DNA from: Ramicandelaber brevisporus
Taxonomy: Eukaryota; Kickxellomycota; Ramicandelaberales; Ramicandelaberaceae
Assembly: GCA_025201865.1 (NCBI GenBank)
Contig: MU602694.1
Location: forward strand, 1-64,000
Reading direction: 5' to 3'
DNA: 64,000 bases
The first letter of the stretch is position 1, and every line of letters begins with the position of its first letter. The notes under the pieces are model-generated. The model made no database searches. It saw only the letters and a program-made list of their open reading frames with translations, and was not told where the DNA came from. Below are positions 38,108 to 47,555 of this stretch, piece by piece. Both the position numbers and the translations under genes were made by a program.

Positions 38108-41100
38108 ATGTTGTTATTAGCCTTGCATTCTTCCTCTGTTCCAGAACAGCAGCAACAGCATCAAAAACACTCCACTTCCTCGCCACTCTTTATGGAGACT
38201 CTGTCAACTGCTGCTGCTGCATCTACTGCTGCAGCCGCAGCAACCTCGAGCCCCCTATTAATGCCAGCAGCGGCAGCGGTAGCAGCCAAGTCACCGGCGT
38301 ACCGACTCATTTCGCCTTTGGCATCCTCCTCAACCAAAGTCAATAGCAGTGGCAGTCGCCGAGTTGTGCTCAAAAAGCCAACAACCGTTGTCACCGCCAC
38401 TGCGAACAGCGTTCCCCATCAGGCGTCTTCCACCGCAACCAGGCCATCGCCATTATCATCATCACCAGGGTTGATGGATACTGATAAGCAGCGTCGGGTT
38501 GTTGATGGTGCAGATTTGGCTCATGCCACCACCGCGATCCGGCACGATGGCGACACTGACGTTGCCAGTGTTGTTGGGCAAAGTATTCCGCAACCATTGG
38601 TTGGGTCAGTGGCGGGATATCTGAATCGATCGATCAATATCGATTTTAACGGATCTGCTCATTTAAAGACATCGACAAAGGCGATGGTCTCTCGCGCAAC
38701 CACCCGCCCACGAGTCAACACCAACTCCAACTCCAACTCCAACAGCAATATCAATAGCATTAACAAGAGCATTAACAAGACTTCTTCTCCCGTCACGTCA
38801 CCTCCCAAGACAGCAACTTCAATTTTTTGTGCCACCTTCGGTTCGGAATCTCAACCTCCCGCTGACAAACTCACACAAACAACAGCCACAACAACACCAC
38901 CACCATTATCATTACCACCAACTGTACCAAACAACAACAACAACAGTCAGCTCGCAGTTCTCACGACTCCATACATAAACGGCAAGCGCAGCAACAACAG
39001 TAATCCACTGTCCACTTTTACAAACAACAGTGACAAACATCTCCAAGCAGTGACAACAGCAAAAGCAACAGCAACAACAACGGCAACAGTAGCAACAACG
39101 GCGGTTCAACAGGCTTCTTCTTCTTCCACGGTACCAGGTAGATATATCCCACGCAGAGTGTCAGCCCCAACTCAGCCCCCGGACATGCTCACTGCTGTTG
39201 CGCCGACCATGGTTGTATCTCCACCGCCCTCTTCTTCCCCCACCTCGCTGCAGCAACACTCCACAAACAACAGTGCGTACAGCTACACGCAGTCCATCTA
39301 CACACTGCGTCCACAGTATCGACTGCAGAAGCCACAGCTGTCCAAGCTGGCTGCATCTGTGTCTTCGCTACCTCCAGAGTCCCCGTCAGCGCCGGTCGTT
39401 CGCAAGAATTCCGGCGAAGTTGTGAGACCAGTGCTCAAGAAGGCTTCTTCGTCAACTATCACCCGTGCAGCACCACTACCACCAGCTCTCACAATCTCAC
39501 CATCAGCTCTGCCCATCTCAACCTCGACTCTGGCACTGCCAAACCATGACGTGACCAGCCTGGCCAATCCACCGGCCGGCGCACCACTGTCAGCACCAGT
39601 GACACCACAAAGGTCTAATGTTGACGTTTATGGACAGCAGCTGACTCCCAAAAATGTGCGATTCAGTGACACTCGGCTTGAGTTGATCAAGCGATTCCAC
39701 AAGCGCTCAGCACCAGAGCAGATTGCATTCACTGATGAATCTTCGTCCACAGATAGCAGTGAGGATGAGGATGATGGCGGCAGTGACCGCGATGAGGAGG
39801 AGGATGAAGATGGCTTGGCTAGTGATTCATTCTACAGTAGTGGTAGCAGCAGCAGTGATTGTACTATCACTTCAAATAGCGCTCATGCTGTAGCTGAATT
39901 GCTTCGACTCGGCGACTTGGGTGTCGACACAACTGGGGATGATGATGCAGATGATGCGCCATTCATGGTTGGCTCACCTCGCATTGCATCGACTTCGGCT
40001 CATGGCCGCGCGCCGTCTCCACCACTGGCATTCTCAAAGGGCAAGAATGGATTAATCGCACTCCAGCAAACTGCAGGCCATGGTAGATACTCATCGCTCC
40101 CCCATCTCCATCGCCGGCGATTATTGTGCGAACTCACCAACTTCCCACCGCCAGCTGTTGTCTCAATGCAGCTTGCAATCAGTCGCGAAACTCCACCGCC
40201 TCCCGTTGTAGTTGAGAATGTGCGTCTAAAGGCCGAGCGCCGTCCAACCCCGCCACGCACTCATTCCCAACATCATTCTCAACAGCAACAGCAACAGCAA
40301 CAGCATTCTCAGCAGCAACACAATCAGCAAGAAGCACAGTGCAGCTGTTGGATCCATCAGCGTCGGTATACATTGGTCGGAAATGTCCGCGTGCTCAACA
40401 TGGCATATCACAAAAATGTAACAGTCCGCCACACTTTTGATGCTTGGAAAACTGTTCATGATCACAACGCACCATTCCATGAGACCATTGCATCCAAATC
40501 AGCCATCTATGACGATGAATATGGATATCCAGTTTACAATGGCCACCAACAGCAACAGCAGAATCAGCGCAACCAACTCCATGACCAGCCCAAGTACGGA
40601 TTGGATCGCTTCAGATTTGAAATTGATGTTACTGATCAAGCCTGCAAGGCATTCAACACTGGTATGAACAGCAAGTCTTCATCATCAGCAACAACAGCGG
40701 CAGCATCGGCATCAGCATCATCGACACAAGTGCAGCCGCTGGTCATCTCATTGGCTATCCGATACCAGGTGGCTGGTCAAGAGTTCTGGGACAACAACAG
40801 TGGCCAAAACTACCGCCTGTCCATCTTCCCAACCAAGACAGTCACTTTGGCATCAGCCATCGCACCTGCATCTGCCTCCAGTTTACCCAGTGCATCTGCT
40901 GCACCTGTTGCCAAGACATCGCCATCAACCAGCCCACTGGGGACTGGCAGCTTGCCTCGAGCTAGCTCTGCCGACTCGTTTTTGCACTCTGAGTCGCCAT
41001 CAGTGTCGCCTGGCTCCAAGAATGCTGTGTTGACCAAGCGCTATAGTTTTGCTGATTCGCTGAGCCGCTCCACCCACAGCTACGATAGTCTCGCCTATTT

Positions 41101-41581
41101 GCCACCGTATCAACCGTCTCGCTCTGTGTCTCTCACAAGCCCCGTGTCACCAAGCCCATCGTCATCTGCTCTGGCCACATTCGCTTTAGGCTCAAGTATT
41201 GATCACACAAAGCCTCTCAATGATTCCGATGGCAGCGGTGATGAATGCCCAACGCCGCCCGATCTGACTCAATCACCGCCGAGCAGCAGTGGAGGTACTT
41301 CGCCGCCCAGCGATGATGAATCAGCCAATCCTGCTGACAAGTCTGCCAGTCGCAGTGTAGTTATTGTCAAGAACAATAGTGCCCAGCTTCCCCATCGCTC
41401 TTCTGCAACTGCCACCAGCGCCGAGAGTAGCGGGTTTGGCAATATCCCGGCGTCATGGCTTAACTGCAGCGGTGCTTCAGAGTTAGTTGAGCCATCAGCA
41501 CCGCTGTATCAGCAGGACCATCATCAAAACCAGCATTCTGCTTATGGATTTGGCTTCCACCCTTCATCCTTTACATACTAA
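38108..41581 (+). CDS. GAC1-like glycogen-targeting regulatory subunit of protein phosphatase 1
   Basis: Such subunits bind PP1 through an RVxF motif and glycogen through a CBM21 domain, bringing the phosphatase to glycogen synthase. The ATG at 38108 gives 1157 aa. The PP1-binding motif is Lys515-Asn-Val-Arg-Phe519 in TPKNVRFSDTRLELIKRF. The CBM21 domain spans about 674-908: VVSMQLAISRE...VVVENVRL, GNVRVLNMAYHKNVTVRHTFDAW, then DRFRFEIDV and, after a Ser/Ala insert, ISLAIRYQV-GQEFWDNNSGQNYRL. The domain is interrupted by a Gln/His repeat (40275-40330) and further inserts. The N-terminal 500 residues are Ser/Thr/Pro/Asn-rich and disordered; an acidic stretch lies at about 550-575. A polyadenylation-like AATAAA is at 41920. 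It is convergent with NoxR. Confidence 0.87.
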   Translation: MLLLALHSSSVPEQQQQHQKHSTSSPLFMETLSTAAAASTAAAAATSSPLLMPAAAAVAAKSPAYRLISPLASSSTKVNSSGSRRVVLKKPTTVVTATANSVPHQASSTATRPSPLSSSPGLMDTDKQRRVVDGADLAHATTAIRHDGDTDVASVVGQSIPQPLVGSVAGYLNRSINIDFNGSAHLKTSTKAMVSRATTRPRVNTNSNSNSNSNINSINKSINKTSSPVTSPPKTATSIFCATFGSESQPPADKLTQTTATTTPPPLSLPPTVPNNNNNSQLAVLTTPYINGKRSNNSNPLSTFTNNSDKHLQAVTTAKATATTTATVATTAVQQASSSSTVPGRYIPRRVSAPTQPPDMLTAVAPTMVVSPPPSSSPTSLQQHSTNNSAYSYTQSIYTLRPQYRLQKPQLSKLAASVSSLPPESPSAPVVRKNSGEVVRPVLKKASSSTITRAAPLPPALTISPSALPISTSTLALPNHDVTSLANPPAGAPLSAPVTPQRSNVDVYGQQLTPKNVRFSDTRLELIKRFHKRSAPEQIAFTDESSSTDSSEDEDDGGSDRDEEEDEDGLASDSFYSSGSSSSDCTITSNSAHAVAELLRLGDLGVDTTGDDDADDAPFMVGSPRIASTSAHGRAPSPPLAFSKGKNGLIALQQTAGHGRYSSLPHLHRRRLLCELTNFPPPAVVSMQLAISRETPPPPVVVENVRLKAERRPTPPRTHSQHHSQQQQQQQQHSQQQHNQQEAQCSCWIHQRRYTLVGNVRVLNMAYHKNVTVRHTFDAWKTVHDHNAPFHETIASKSAIYDDEYGYPVYNGHQQQQQNQRNQLHDQPKYGLDRFRFEIDVTDQACKAFNTGMNSKSSSSATTAAASASASSTQVQPLVISLAIRYQVAGQEFWDNNSGQNYRLSIFPTKTVTLASAIAPASASSLPSASAAPVAKTSPSTSPLGTGSLPRASSADSFLHSESPSVSPGSKNAVLTKRYSFADSLSRSTHSYDSLAYLPPYQPSRSVSLTSPVSPSPSSSALATFALGSSIDHTKPLNDSDGSGDECPTPPDLTQSPPSSSGGTSPPSDDESANPADKSASRSVVIVKNNSAQLPHRSSATATSAESSGFGNIPASWLNCSGASELVEPSAPLYQQDHHQNQHSAYGFGFHPSSFTY

Positions 41582-42068
41582 CTACAATCACGTCCTCCCC
41601 CTCCCTCAGTCTCGCTCCTTTCCGTATCTTATTTATTTTTACTTGCGCCACTTCCGTCCCGTCCTCCGTTTATTCAGTCTCTCTTCACGCCTTTCGCTCA
41701 CTCTCACCCTTAATTTGCGCTCGATACATAGCTTCAGACCCATTAGCTCCCCTCCTCTCTCTCTCCCGCCAATCTTCAGTGCCTGTAACAATATCAATCC
41801 TTTCATCAATTTATCAATCAACCAACCAATCCGAAGTTTCAACTTTACCAATTTTACTATTCAACTCATCCATTATTTATACTTTATTTCAAAAAATACT
41901 GTGTTTCCGTTAACCGCTTAATAAACTAGTATGAGCGAATGTGAGCGAATGTGAACATTGAAAGTAATTGAACCGAAAGGAAAATATTATTAAAAAAAAC
42001 CAAATCTAACGACGTAAGTTTAGGAATAGAAAAGTGTGTGTGAAATATAATTGTCAATCTGTTTCTTT
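41582..42068. other. Convergent intergenic, GAC1-like / NoxR
   Basis: Pyrimidine-rich 3' flank of the plus-strand gene with AATAAA at 41920-41925; then AT-rich DNA with a gagcgaatgt direct repeat near 41933-41953. No gene. Confidence 0.55.
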
Positions 42069-44531
42069 CTAAAGGAAGAAAGCCCACAGTTCGAGTCTTT
42101 CAGTAAGATGTAAGCCAGACTCGGCAGACATTTCAGCACCAGCGTACACTTTGGCAAGTTCAAAGTCTTCATTGTCTGTCATTAGCACAAGTTCCTGATC
42201 TTCGTCCCGATATTTGAGCTTCAAGCTGCTCAGTGGTGGAGTATGGGCAGGTGCAAGGTTCGACGACACAGATGCTGCTCTCGATAATACACCGCTGCCA
42301 GCTGGCTGCTGCTGAGTTCCATCCAGTCCATACGGCGACGAAGCATTGATGCCATTCAGAGAACCACTTCGCTCCAGGTTGTAATGCTGAGTGGCAGAAG
42401 CTGACCTCGGAGATGACGAAGACTCTTTTCCAAGCTGAGATGATCTCAACTGTGCCACAATCTTATCGTATATTCTAATAGCAAGTTGGTCGTAAAAGAT
42501 TGAGTGATCAACTAGTATTACAAACACATCATTTCCATAATGAACTTTGACTCGCATTTTGGGGATTTCCTTGGTAATATTCATGCTACTGTTTGCGACA
42601 TTTGCTGCAACTGCCATTCCGCTGCCAATTTGGCTATTACCTCCACCAACAACACCACCGCCACCCATGCTGTTGCTGAATCCACTGATGCCACTTAATC
42701 CACTCATTCCGCTCATTGCACTGGCACCACTTTCACGGTGCATTGGGAATGGCTGATGTTGATGCTGATGTTGATGTTGAACATGGTGATGATGATTAAT
42801 GTAGCCAGGCTGATGTTGTAGCTGACTAGCACCATATGACTGAGGACTTGTGGCGCCGAGAGGAGGTCCATTGCCCGATGAGCGAGATCTGGCTGCAATT
42901 ACATCATTAGGAAGAGTGTTGGATCGAGAGTGGGTAAGATGCTGCTGAGAAGGCTGTCGCTGTGGCTGTGGATGCTGGAAATGAGGATTCTGGCTGACTA
43001 CTGTGCTTGTGGTTGATGCGCTGATTGATCGTGACATGTTACTGCTGCCTGAGCTTCCCGTGCTCCACGTATCTTGATTCCGCTGCAAATGTTGCTGGTG
43101 CTGCTGTTGTTGAAGCTGAGTTAGCTTATTATAAGTTGCAGCCTTTTTCAAATTCATTTCCTGCATCATTCCAGTCACTGTTGAATCAAATGAACCATCT
43201 GCACTGCCGTGCATTTTACCAAAGTAGTCTCCACTGTGGCCACCACTGTTGCCACTGCCGATTGTGTTGTTTGTGCCCAATGGGCTCTCTCTGCTGGGCT
43301 GTCTCCTTGCGGCAGGCGCATTACCATCATTGAAGTTACCAGCCGAGAGGAATCTATGGTGCGAATGTGAACCGCTGCCGCTGCCGCTGCTGCCACTTCC
43401 ACTTTCTCTGTCAAGAGATGGCAAATGCGACTGGGATAATATCAAAGGAGGAGCCTGGTGGTTATTGTCGCCGTCATCTTCCAGCTGGTCAATTTGGCCA
43501 TAGTCATGAAGTGCATGATGCGACGGTTGCTTGTGCAGCTGTGGAGGCGGCTGCTGATATTGCTGTGAAGGATATTCATGCTGATCCATGAGTCTTCGCA
43601 CAGCTGGATTTTGTTGCTGCTGTTGCTGCTGCTGATTTGCAAATTTATTAGAAGTGGCGTTTCGTGAAATCATGTCATAGTTATCTCTTTGATCAGACTG
43701 TTGAGCCGCGTATGCTTGGTTTCGTTTATAGTCTCTATCGAATTTGCGAGGTGGCGGTGGCCCTCCAGAACGCTGTTGGCTGCTGATGCCCAATGGCTCA
43801 GGCGGTGGAGGAGGAGGAGGACCATTTCTCGCTGTAGACTGATTTGATGACTGGTTCGTTTTCATAGGAACAATGTTAAAGCCAACGCTTCCAGACAGTA
43901 CAGCCTGATCTTGGTGAATATCAGCAATGACTTTAGAGTTGCCCAAGTAATCAATTTTCTTTGCACTTTTGATCTTAGCCTCGCTTGGTCTAAATATATG
44001 GTTTCTAGGAATTGATACCAGCACACATCCTTTCCCTTTACTCTTTATGGCCTGCTCAACCATCTCATGTCTCTTCTCCCTCTGTTCTCCATATGCTGCC
44101 TTCAGATCTTTGTCGGCCTCTTCGGGCTCGCCTCTGCAGTAATTGCACAGCGCTCTATTATATAACACATCACATGCAAATAGCTTGAATCTCAGCCCAA
44201 GTTGGGTATAGTCAATCAGCATGTTTCTCCGCAGATATAGTAGCGCATCGTTAAAGTCCTCCAGGGCTGAAGCGTAGTCTTCTTTCACCATGTATGCAAC
44301 TCCGCGTTGGAAATAGGCTAGTGCAAAATATTGATCCAACTTGATGGCTGCGTCGAAGCAACGAATGGCTTCATCATAGTCCTCCAGGATGGTGTAAATG
44401 TGTCCCATGTTAAAGTGGATCTTGGCGGCATCTGCAATCGAGCGGAAGATATCTAGCGACTCATACAGTCGGCCACTGTCAAACATGGCTGCTGCTTGCT
44501 GCCACTGTTCAAGTTCTAGTTTGTGAGCCAT
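42069..44531 (-). CDS. noxR: NoxR / p67phox-like NADPH oxidase regulator
   Basis: NoxR is the fungal counterpart of p67phox: with Rac it activates NADPH oxidases for polarised growth and differentiation. The ATG at 44531 gives 820 aa. The N-terminal TPR domain (about 1-165) contains AKIHFNMGHIYTILEDYDEAIRCFDAAIKLD and the next repeats. The activation region follows (about 175-205), with GCVLVSIPRNHIFRPSEAKIKSAKKIDYLG. The centre is Gln/Ser/His-rich with Pro runs. The C-terminal PB1 domain starts at about 658 (KMRVKVHYGNDVFVILVDHSIFYDQLAIRI) and ends with the OPCA-type acidic motif YRDEDQELVLMTDNEDFE. A Ser-rich insert of about 75 residues splits the PB1 between its first half and that motif. 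No SH3 is seen, as usual for fungal NoxR. Its presence implies a Nox system elsewhere in the genome. Confidence 0.92.
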   Translation of the reverse strand: MAHKLELEQWQQAAAMFDSGRLYESLDIFRSIADAAKIHFNMGHIYTILEDYDEAIRCFDAAIKLDQYFALAYFQRGVAYMVKEDYASALEDFNDALLYLRRNMLIDYTQLGLRFKLFACDVLYNRALCNYCRGEPEEADKDLKAAYGEQREKRHEMVEQAIKSKGKGCVLVSIPRNHIFRPSEAKIKSAKKIDYLGNSKVIADIHQDQAVLSGSVGFNIVPMKTNQSSNQSTARNGPPPPPPPEPLGISSQQRSGGPPPPRKFDRDYKRNQAYAAQQSDQRDNYDMISRNATSNKFANQQQQQQQQNPAVRRLMDQHEYPSQQYQQPPPQLHKQPSHHALHDYGQIDQLEDDGDNNHQAPPLILSQSHLPSLDRESGSGSSGSGSGSHSHHRFLSAGNFNDGNAPAARRQPSRESPLGTNNTIGSGNSGGHSGDYFGKMHGSADGSFDSTVTGMMQEMNLKKAATYNKLTQLQQQQHQQHLQRNQDTWSTGSSGSSNMSRSISASTTSTVVSQNPHFQHPQPQRQPSQQHLTHSRSNTLPNDVIAARSRSSGNGPPLGATSPQSYGASQLQHQPGYINHHHHVQHQHQHQHQPFPMHRESGASAMSGMSGLSGISGFSNSMGGGGVVGGGNSQIGSGMAVAANVANSSMNITKEIPKMRVKVHYGNDVFVILVDHSIFYDQLAIRIYDKIVAQLRSSQLGKESSSSPRSASATQHYNLERSGSLNGINASSPYGLDGTQQQPAGSGVLSRAASVSSNLAPAHTPPLSSLKLKYRDEDQELVLMTDNEDFELAKVYAGAEMSAESGLHLTERLELWAFFL

Positions 44532-45991
44532 CCTTTTTGCTTTACAGCTCACCTACTACTGCTGTTGCCACTGTTATTACTACTGCTGCTCGTGCTGATT
44601 GCGCTGCTGCTGCTCGTGCTGCTGCTGCTATTACCGAGAGTTGCTGGCTGGCTGACCGACTGGCTGTCGCTGTTGCTGTTGCAGTTCGTTGCAGTTTGGT
44701 GGTGATGTGGCTTGTTTCTATTTTCAGCCTTTTCGAGTCGAACTGTCGGGCTGTGTGGCAGCGATCAAGGCGCCTTTGATTTGTGTTGGTTCAGTGGTGC
44801 ACTGAAAAAAGGGAGATGAGAGTCAAAAGGTGTATGCACGAGAGACAGAGAGAGTTAGTGAGTGAGTGAGTGAAAACTGGATAGAACGAACAGTAAAGAG
44901 GATGAAGAGTGGACACCAAAAGAGATCAAGTGTGTATGAAGGTGTGTATGAAGGTGTGTATATAAGTGTGTGTGTGTATGTGCGTGTAGGAATGAGCCTT
45001 GGCGAGCAAAGACTATAACGGGCTCTGACAAAGACAAAAGCGAAGGCAAGGACGAAGACGAAGACGAACGCCAATTCGCAAGAACAGCCGCTGTGATTTA
45101 TATTGTTGGATGTCTTTTTTGACGGTCACGACAACCTATCGCTTCACAACCAACTCCACTCCACTTGGAAATGTATTGGCGAACGCTAAGATAGTAGCTG
45201 TTACACTATCGACAATTGGCTCTGTTGCTGGTAGTTGCCCCTGCAAAATAAAGCAGTCCGTCGAATCTCTGGGGAACGGAGGCGGGAGAAGGGGAGAAGG
45301 GGAGAGAATGATGGAGGTACACCGGCTCGTGGTATCTCCGCAATCACTATAGCGTGCAAAATGATATGCTAACTAAACGGCGAATGTAGGTCACCAGGTG
45401 GTAACTGATAGTGTACAACAGAAAAAAGAGCGAATGAATGAATGAATGAATGAACGAAGAAGGAGAAAAAAAAAAAGAAAAGAAGGAAAGAGAATGAGTG
45501 CGCGTGTTGGCAAACCGTGTGGAAGGTTGTGTGATGATGGTGATGTTTATACGAATTCAAGGAGGAATCACGAGCGAAGCGGATGAGAGAGACCAAAAAA
45601 GACAAAAAGAAGAGTGCCTCCTTCATAAACAACACTGCAATTACACCTTCCTGTACGGTGTGATGAGAGGCATTGTTATGGACAATGCCGACTCCATTGT
45701 ATCGGAGCAATTCAATCCGCAGTATGGTAGACAAGAGGAGTTCTCGGTGAGTTAGTGTGCATTAATTACGAAGCATTGCATCGTTGGCAAACGGACTTGC
45801 TTCTTTAAGTGGAATGCAGTCATACCTATTGACGAAGAATGTAAACCAAGTATACAGTAAGTGTACAATAAGTGTGTACAGTAAATGCACCGTAAATGTA
45901 TAACCACTGTTGCTTTTCTTGGTTGCCACGATCTGCTGTGTGTTTGCTACTCAATCTCTCTTGACAACCGCAGCATAAATAAACAAACCAG
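44532..45991. other. 1.46 kb divergent region, NoxR / MHF2
   Basis: No gene supported. It contains CTG/GCT runs near 44560-44700 and tandem ggtgtgtatgaa units (44940-44965) running into (tg)n. A gaatgaatgaat run lies at 45431-45455 with an A-tract after it. Near 45850-45900 is a set of agtgtaca/agtaaatg near-repeats just upstream of the MHF2 leader. Confidence 0.5.
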
Positions 45992-46333
45992 ATGGACGGC
46001 AGTGACGACAGCTCTCCAACCTTCCCATCAACGCTAGTGTCTCAGCTGTTTAGCTATGCCAGTTCAAACAACAAAGAGCTAGCGGGTACAGCGACGACCA
46101 CGCGTAAACTGCAGCCCGAGCCACTAATTGCCGCAACCGAGTACTTGAGAGTATTCACAGTCGAGGCTATCGAGCGAGCCATTCAAGCTGCAAAGCAAGT
46201 GCCATCAGCGTCAAGTTCCACCTCAGCCACTACTACTGCTGCTGCTGCTACTGGTGGAGGTGGAGGTGGAGAGGTTGTCCTTGACGCTGAGATATTGGAG
46301 CGTATCCTGCCACAACTGTTGCTCGATTTCTAG
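45992..46333 (+). CDS. MHF2: MHF2 / CENP-X histone-fold protein
   Basis: CENP-X pairs with CENP-S (MHF1) to form a histone-fold tetramer that works with the FANCM/Mph1 helicase and at kinetochores. The frame is 113 aa, ATG at 45992. It starts with a short acidic leader, then FPSTLVSQLFSYAS (helix 1) and AATEYLRVFTVEAIERAIQAAKQ (helix 2, the most conserved block). After a low-complexity linker of Ser, Thr, Ala and a Gly run comes VLDAEILERILPQLLLDF, whose LPQLLLDF end is a hallmark of the family. The linker of about 20 residues between the second and third helices is an insertion compared with the usual 80-residue protein. The stop is 57 nt before the next start, on the same strand, so its 3' end and the mS35 promoter overlap. 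Confidence 0.88.
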   Translation: MDGSDDSSPTFPSTLVSQLFSYASSNNKELAGTATTTRKLQPEPLIAATEYLRVFTVEAIERAIQAAKQVPSASSSTSATTTAAAATGGGGGGEVVLDAEILERILPQLLLDF

Positions 46334-46390
46334 CCTAAAAAAAATAATAAAAACTCTGATCTGCAACTCTTTTTTTTTCTTACCATTGAC

Positions 46391-47341
46391 ATGATCGCAC
46401 GGCTGTTGAGCAGAGCGAGCGCTGTTTCCCGCGTGTCTGAGCTGGCTAATGCGGCCGTCAGCCAGCAGACTCGCGTTCTGTCCACTACGGTGCCGACCGA
46501 GAACCGTCGTCTTCAGTTCCAGCGCCGCTTGAAGACACTCCAGGAAGAGTACGACGATCCAGCGCCAAACATGACATCCGGCGACATTCCCTATTATGGT
46601 CAGCTGTTCTATCGGCGCATTCGCGAGTATCGATTCCTGCTTCGCAAAGCCAAGTACGAAATGCCACTCTTGGAGCAATACAAGAAGGAGTTCAAACCAC
46701 CAACTCACGTCATTCACACCAGAGCCTCTTCTGATAAGAGCGATACCGTCACTGCCAACCTGCAAGTCTACAACGATTACACCTTACCATCGACATCGAC
46801 AGCACCAGCAGCAGCACCAGCAGCAGCAGCCAAGGCATCAAATGTAGGCGAGTCGATTCCGGTTGCAAAATCAGACTCTGTCAACCAGTTTGTCACATTC
46901 CGCGAATCGGTGTACCTGGGAGAGCCAGAGTTCTTTGGAAACCGCATTGTGACCCTCTTTTTGCACACTAAGCATCTCAACTTGACTGCGTCTCAGCTGC
47001 GCAAGTTTTTGTTGCTGACCACTCACGCCAACTTGTGCAAGTATGACGCTGACAAGGGAATTGTACGCATGCGCAGTTATCGCTTCCCAACTGCTGCCGA
47101 AAATAAGCAGCATTTGGTTAGTGTTCTCGACACTCTGCTTAAGGAGGTGCGCGATCCAAAGGCAGACAAGTTCGAAGATGTGGAGCTGAAACAGCAAAAT
47201 GTGCCAAATAGAATGAAGAAGAAGAACAAGCTGAACAAGTTGCACTTCCCGAAGGAATGGCTGCCAGATACACCAGCCACTTCCGCCTCAGCTACTGCCA
47301 CTGCTGCCACTGCTGCCACTGCTGCAACGGTCAATGCCTAA
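46391..47341 (+). CDS. Mitochondrial small-subunit ribosomal protein mS35 (Rsm24/MRPS35-like)
   Basis: 316 aa, ATG at 46391. The N-terminus (MIARLLSRASAVSRVSELANA...RVLSTT) is Arg-rich, without acid residues early on, and looks like a mitochondrial presequence. The conserved core is in the second half: VTLFLHTKHLNLTASQLRKFLLL, then YDADKGIVRMRSYRFPTAAENKQHLVSVLDTLLKEVRDP and KFEDVEL. This is the mS35 order of NL-LT-x-Q-x-KF, sheet and helix. An Ala/Pro-rich insert (about 137-150) and an Ala/Thr-rich tail are low complexity. It lies 57 nt after MHF2; a strong palindrome follows 54 nt past the stop. Confidence 0.8.
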   Translation: MIARLLSRASAVSRVSELANAAVSQQTRVLSTTVPTENRRLQFQRRLKTLQEEYDDPAPNMTSGDIPYYGQLFYRRIREYRFLLRKAKYEMPLLEQYKKEFKPPTHVIHTRASSDKSDTVTANLQVYNDYTLPSTSTAPAAAPAAAAKASNVGESIPVAKSDSVNQFVTFRESVYLGEPEFFGNRIVTLFLHTKHLNLTASQLRKFLLLTTHANLCKYDADKGIVRMRSYRFPTAAENKQHLVSVLDTLLKEVRDPKADKFEDVELKQQNVPNRMKKKNKLNKLHFPKEWLPDTPATSASATATAATAATAATVNA

Positions 47342-47394
47342 AGATGTAAAAAAAATGAGTTGGTTATGTCTATCGTTTTTTTTCAATAATAAAA

Positions 47395-47462
47395 GGGAGG
47401 GGGTTATTGCGCCCCGAATTGCACCCCACGGGGCGCATTTCGGGGTGCAATAACCCCCTCCC
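47395..47462. repeat. 68-nt near-perfect palindrome (hairpin element)
   Basis: The two outer arms start gggagggggttattgc and end gcaataaccccctccc, exact reverse complements. The inner part repeats the theme as TTGCxCCCC and GGGGxGCA boxes around a central CCCCACGGGG, with only a few mismatches. It stands out sharply as GC-rich in AT-rich flanks, in the gap between two convergent genes (mS35 and the 7TM-like gene). It may be a transcription terminator-like hairpin or a small mobile hairpin. Confidence 0.92.
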
Positions 47463-47555
47463 AATTAAAAGTCAATAGTAATAATAGTAATGAGTAAAAT
47501 GCGAACGAATAGAAACTAAGGGAAGGTTTAATTTACCAAAAAAAACAAAGGTTGA

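Noticed and set aside
37366-38346. 326-codon plus-strand frame before the GAC1-like gene
   Set aside because: Its product is Ser/Leu/Phe/His repeats from pyrimidine-rich microsatellites; no domain. Treated as leader DNA.
45369-45755. Frames on both strands in the NoxR/MHF2 gap
   Set aside because: Composed of GAATGAAT and A-tract repeats; no conserved motif.
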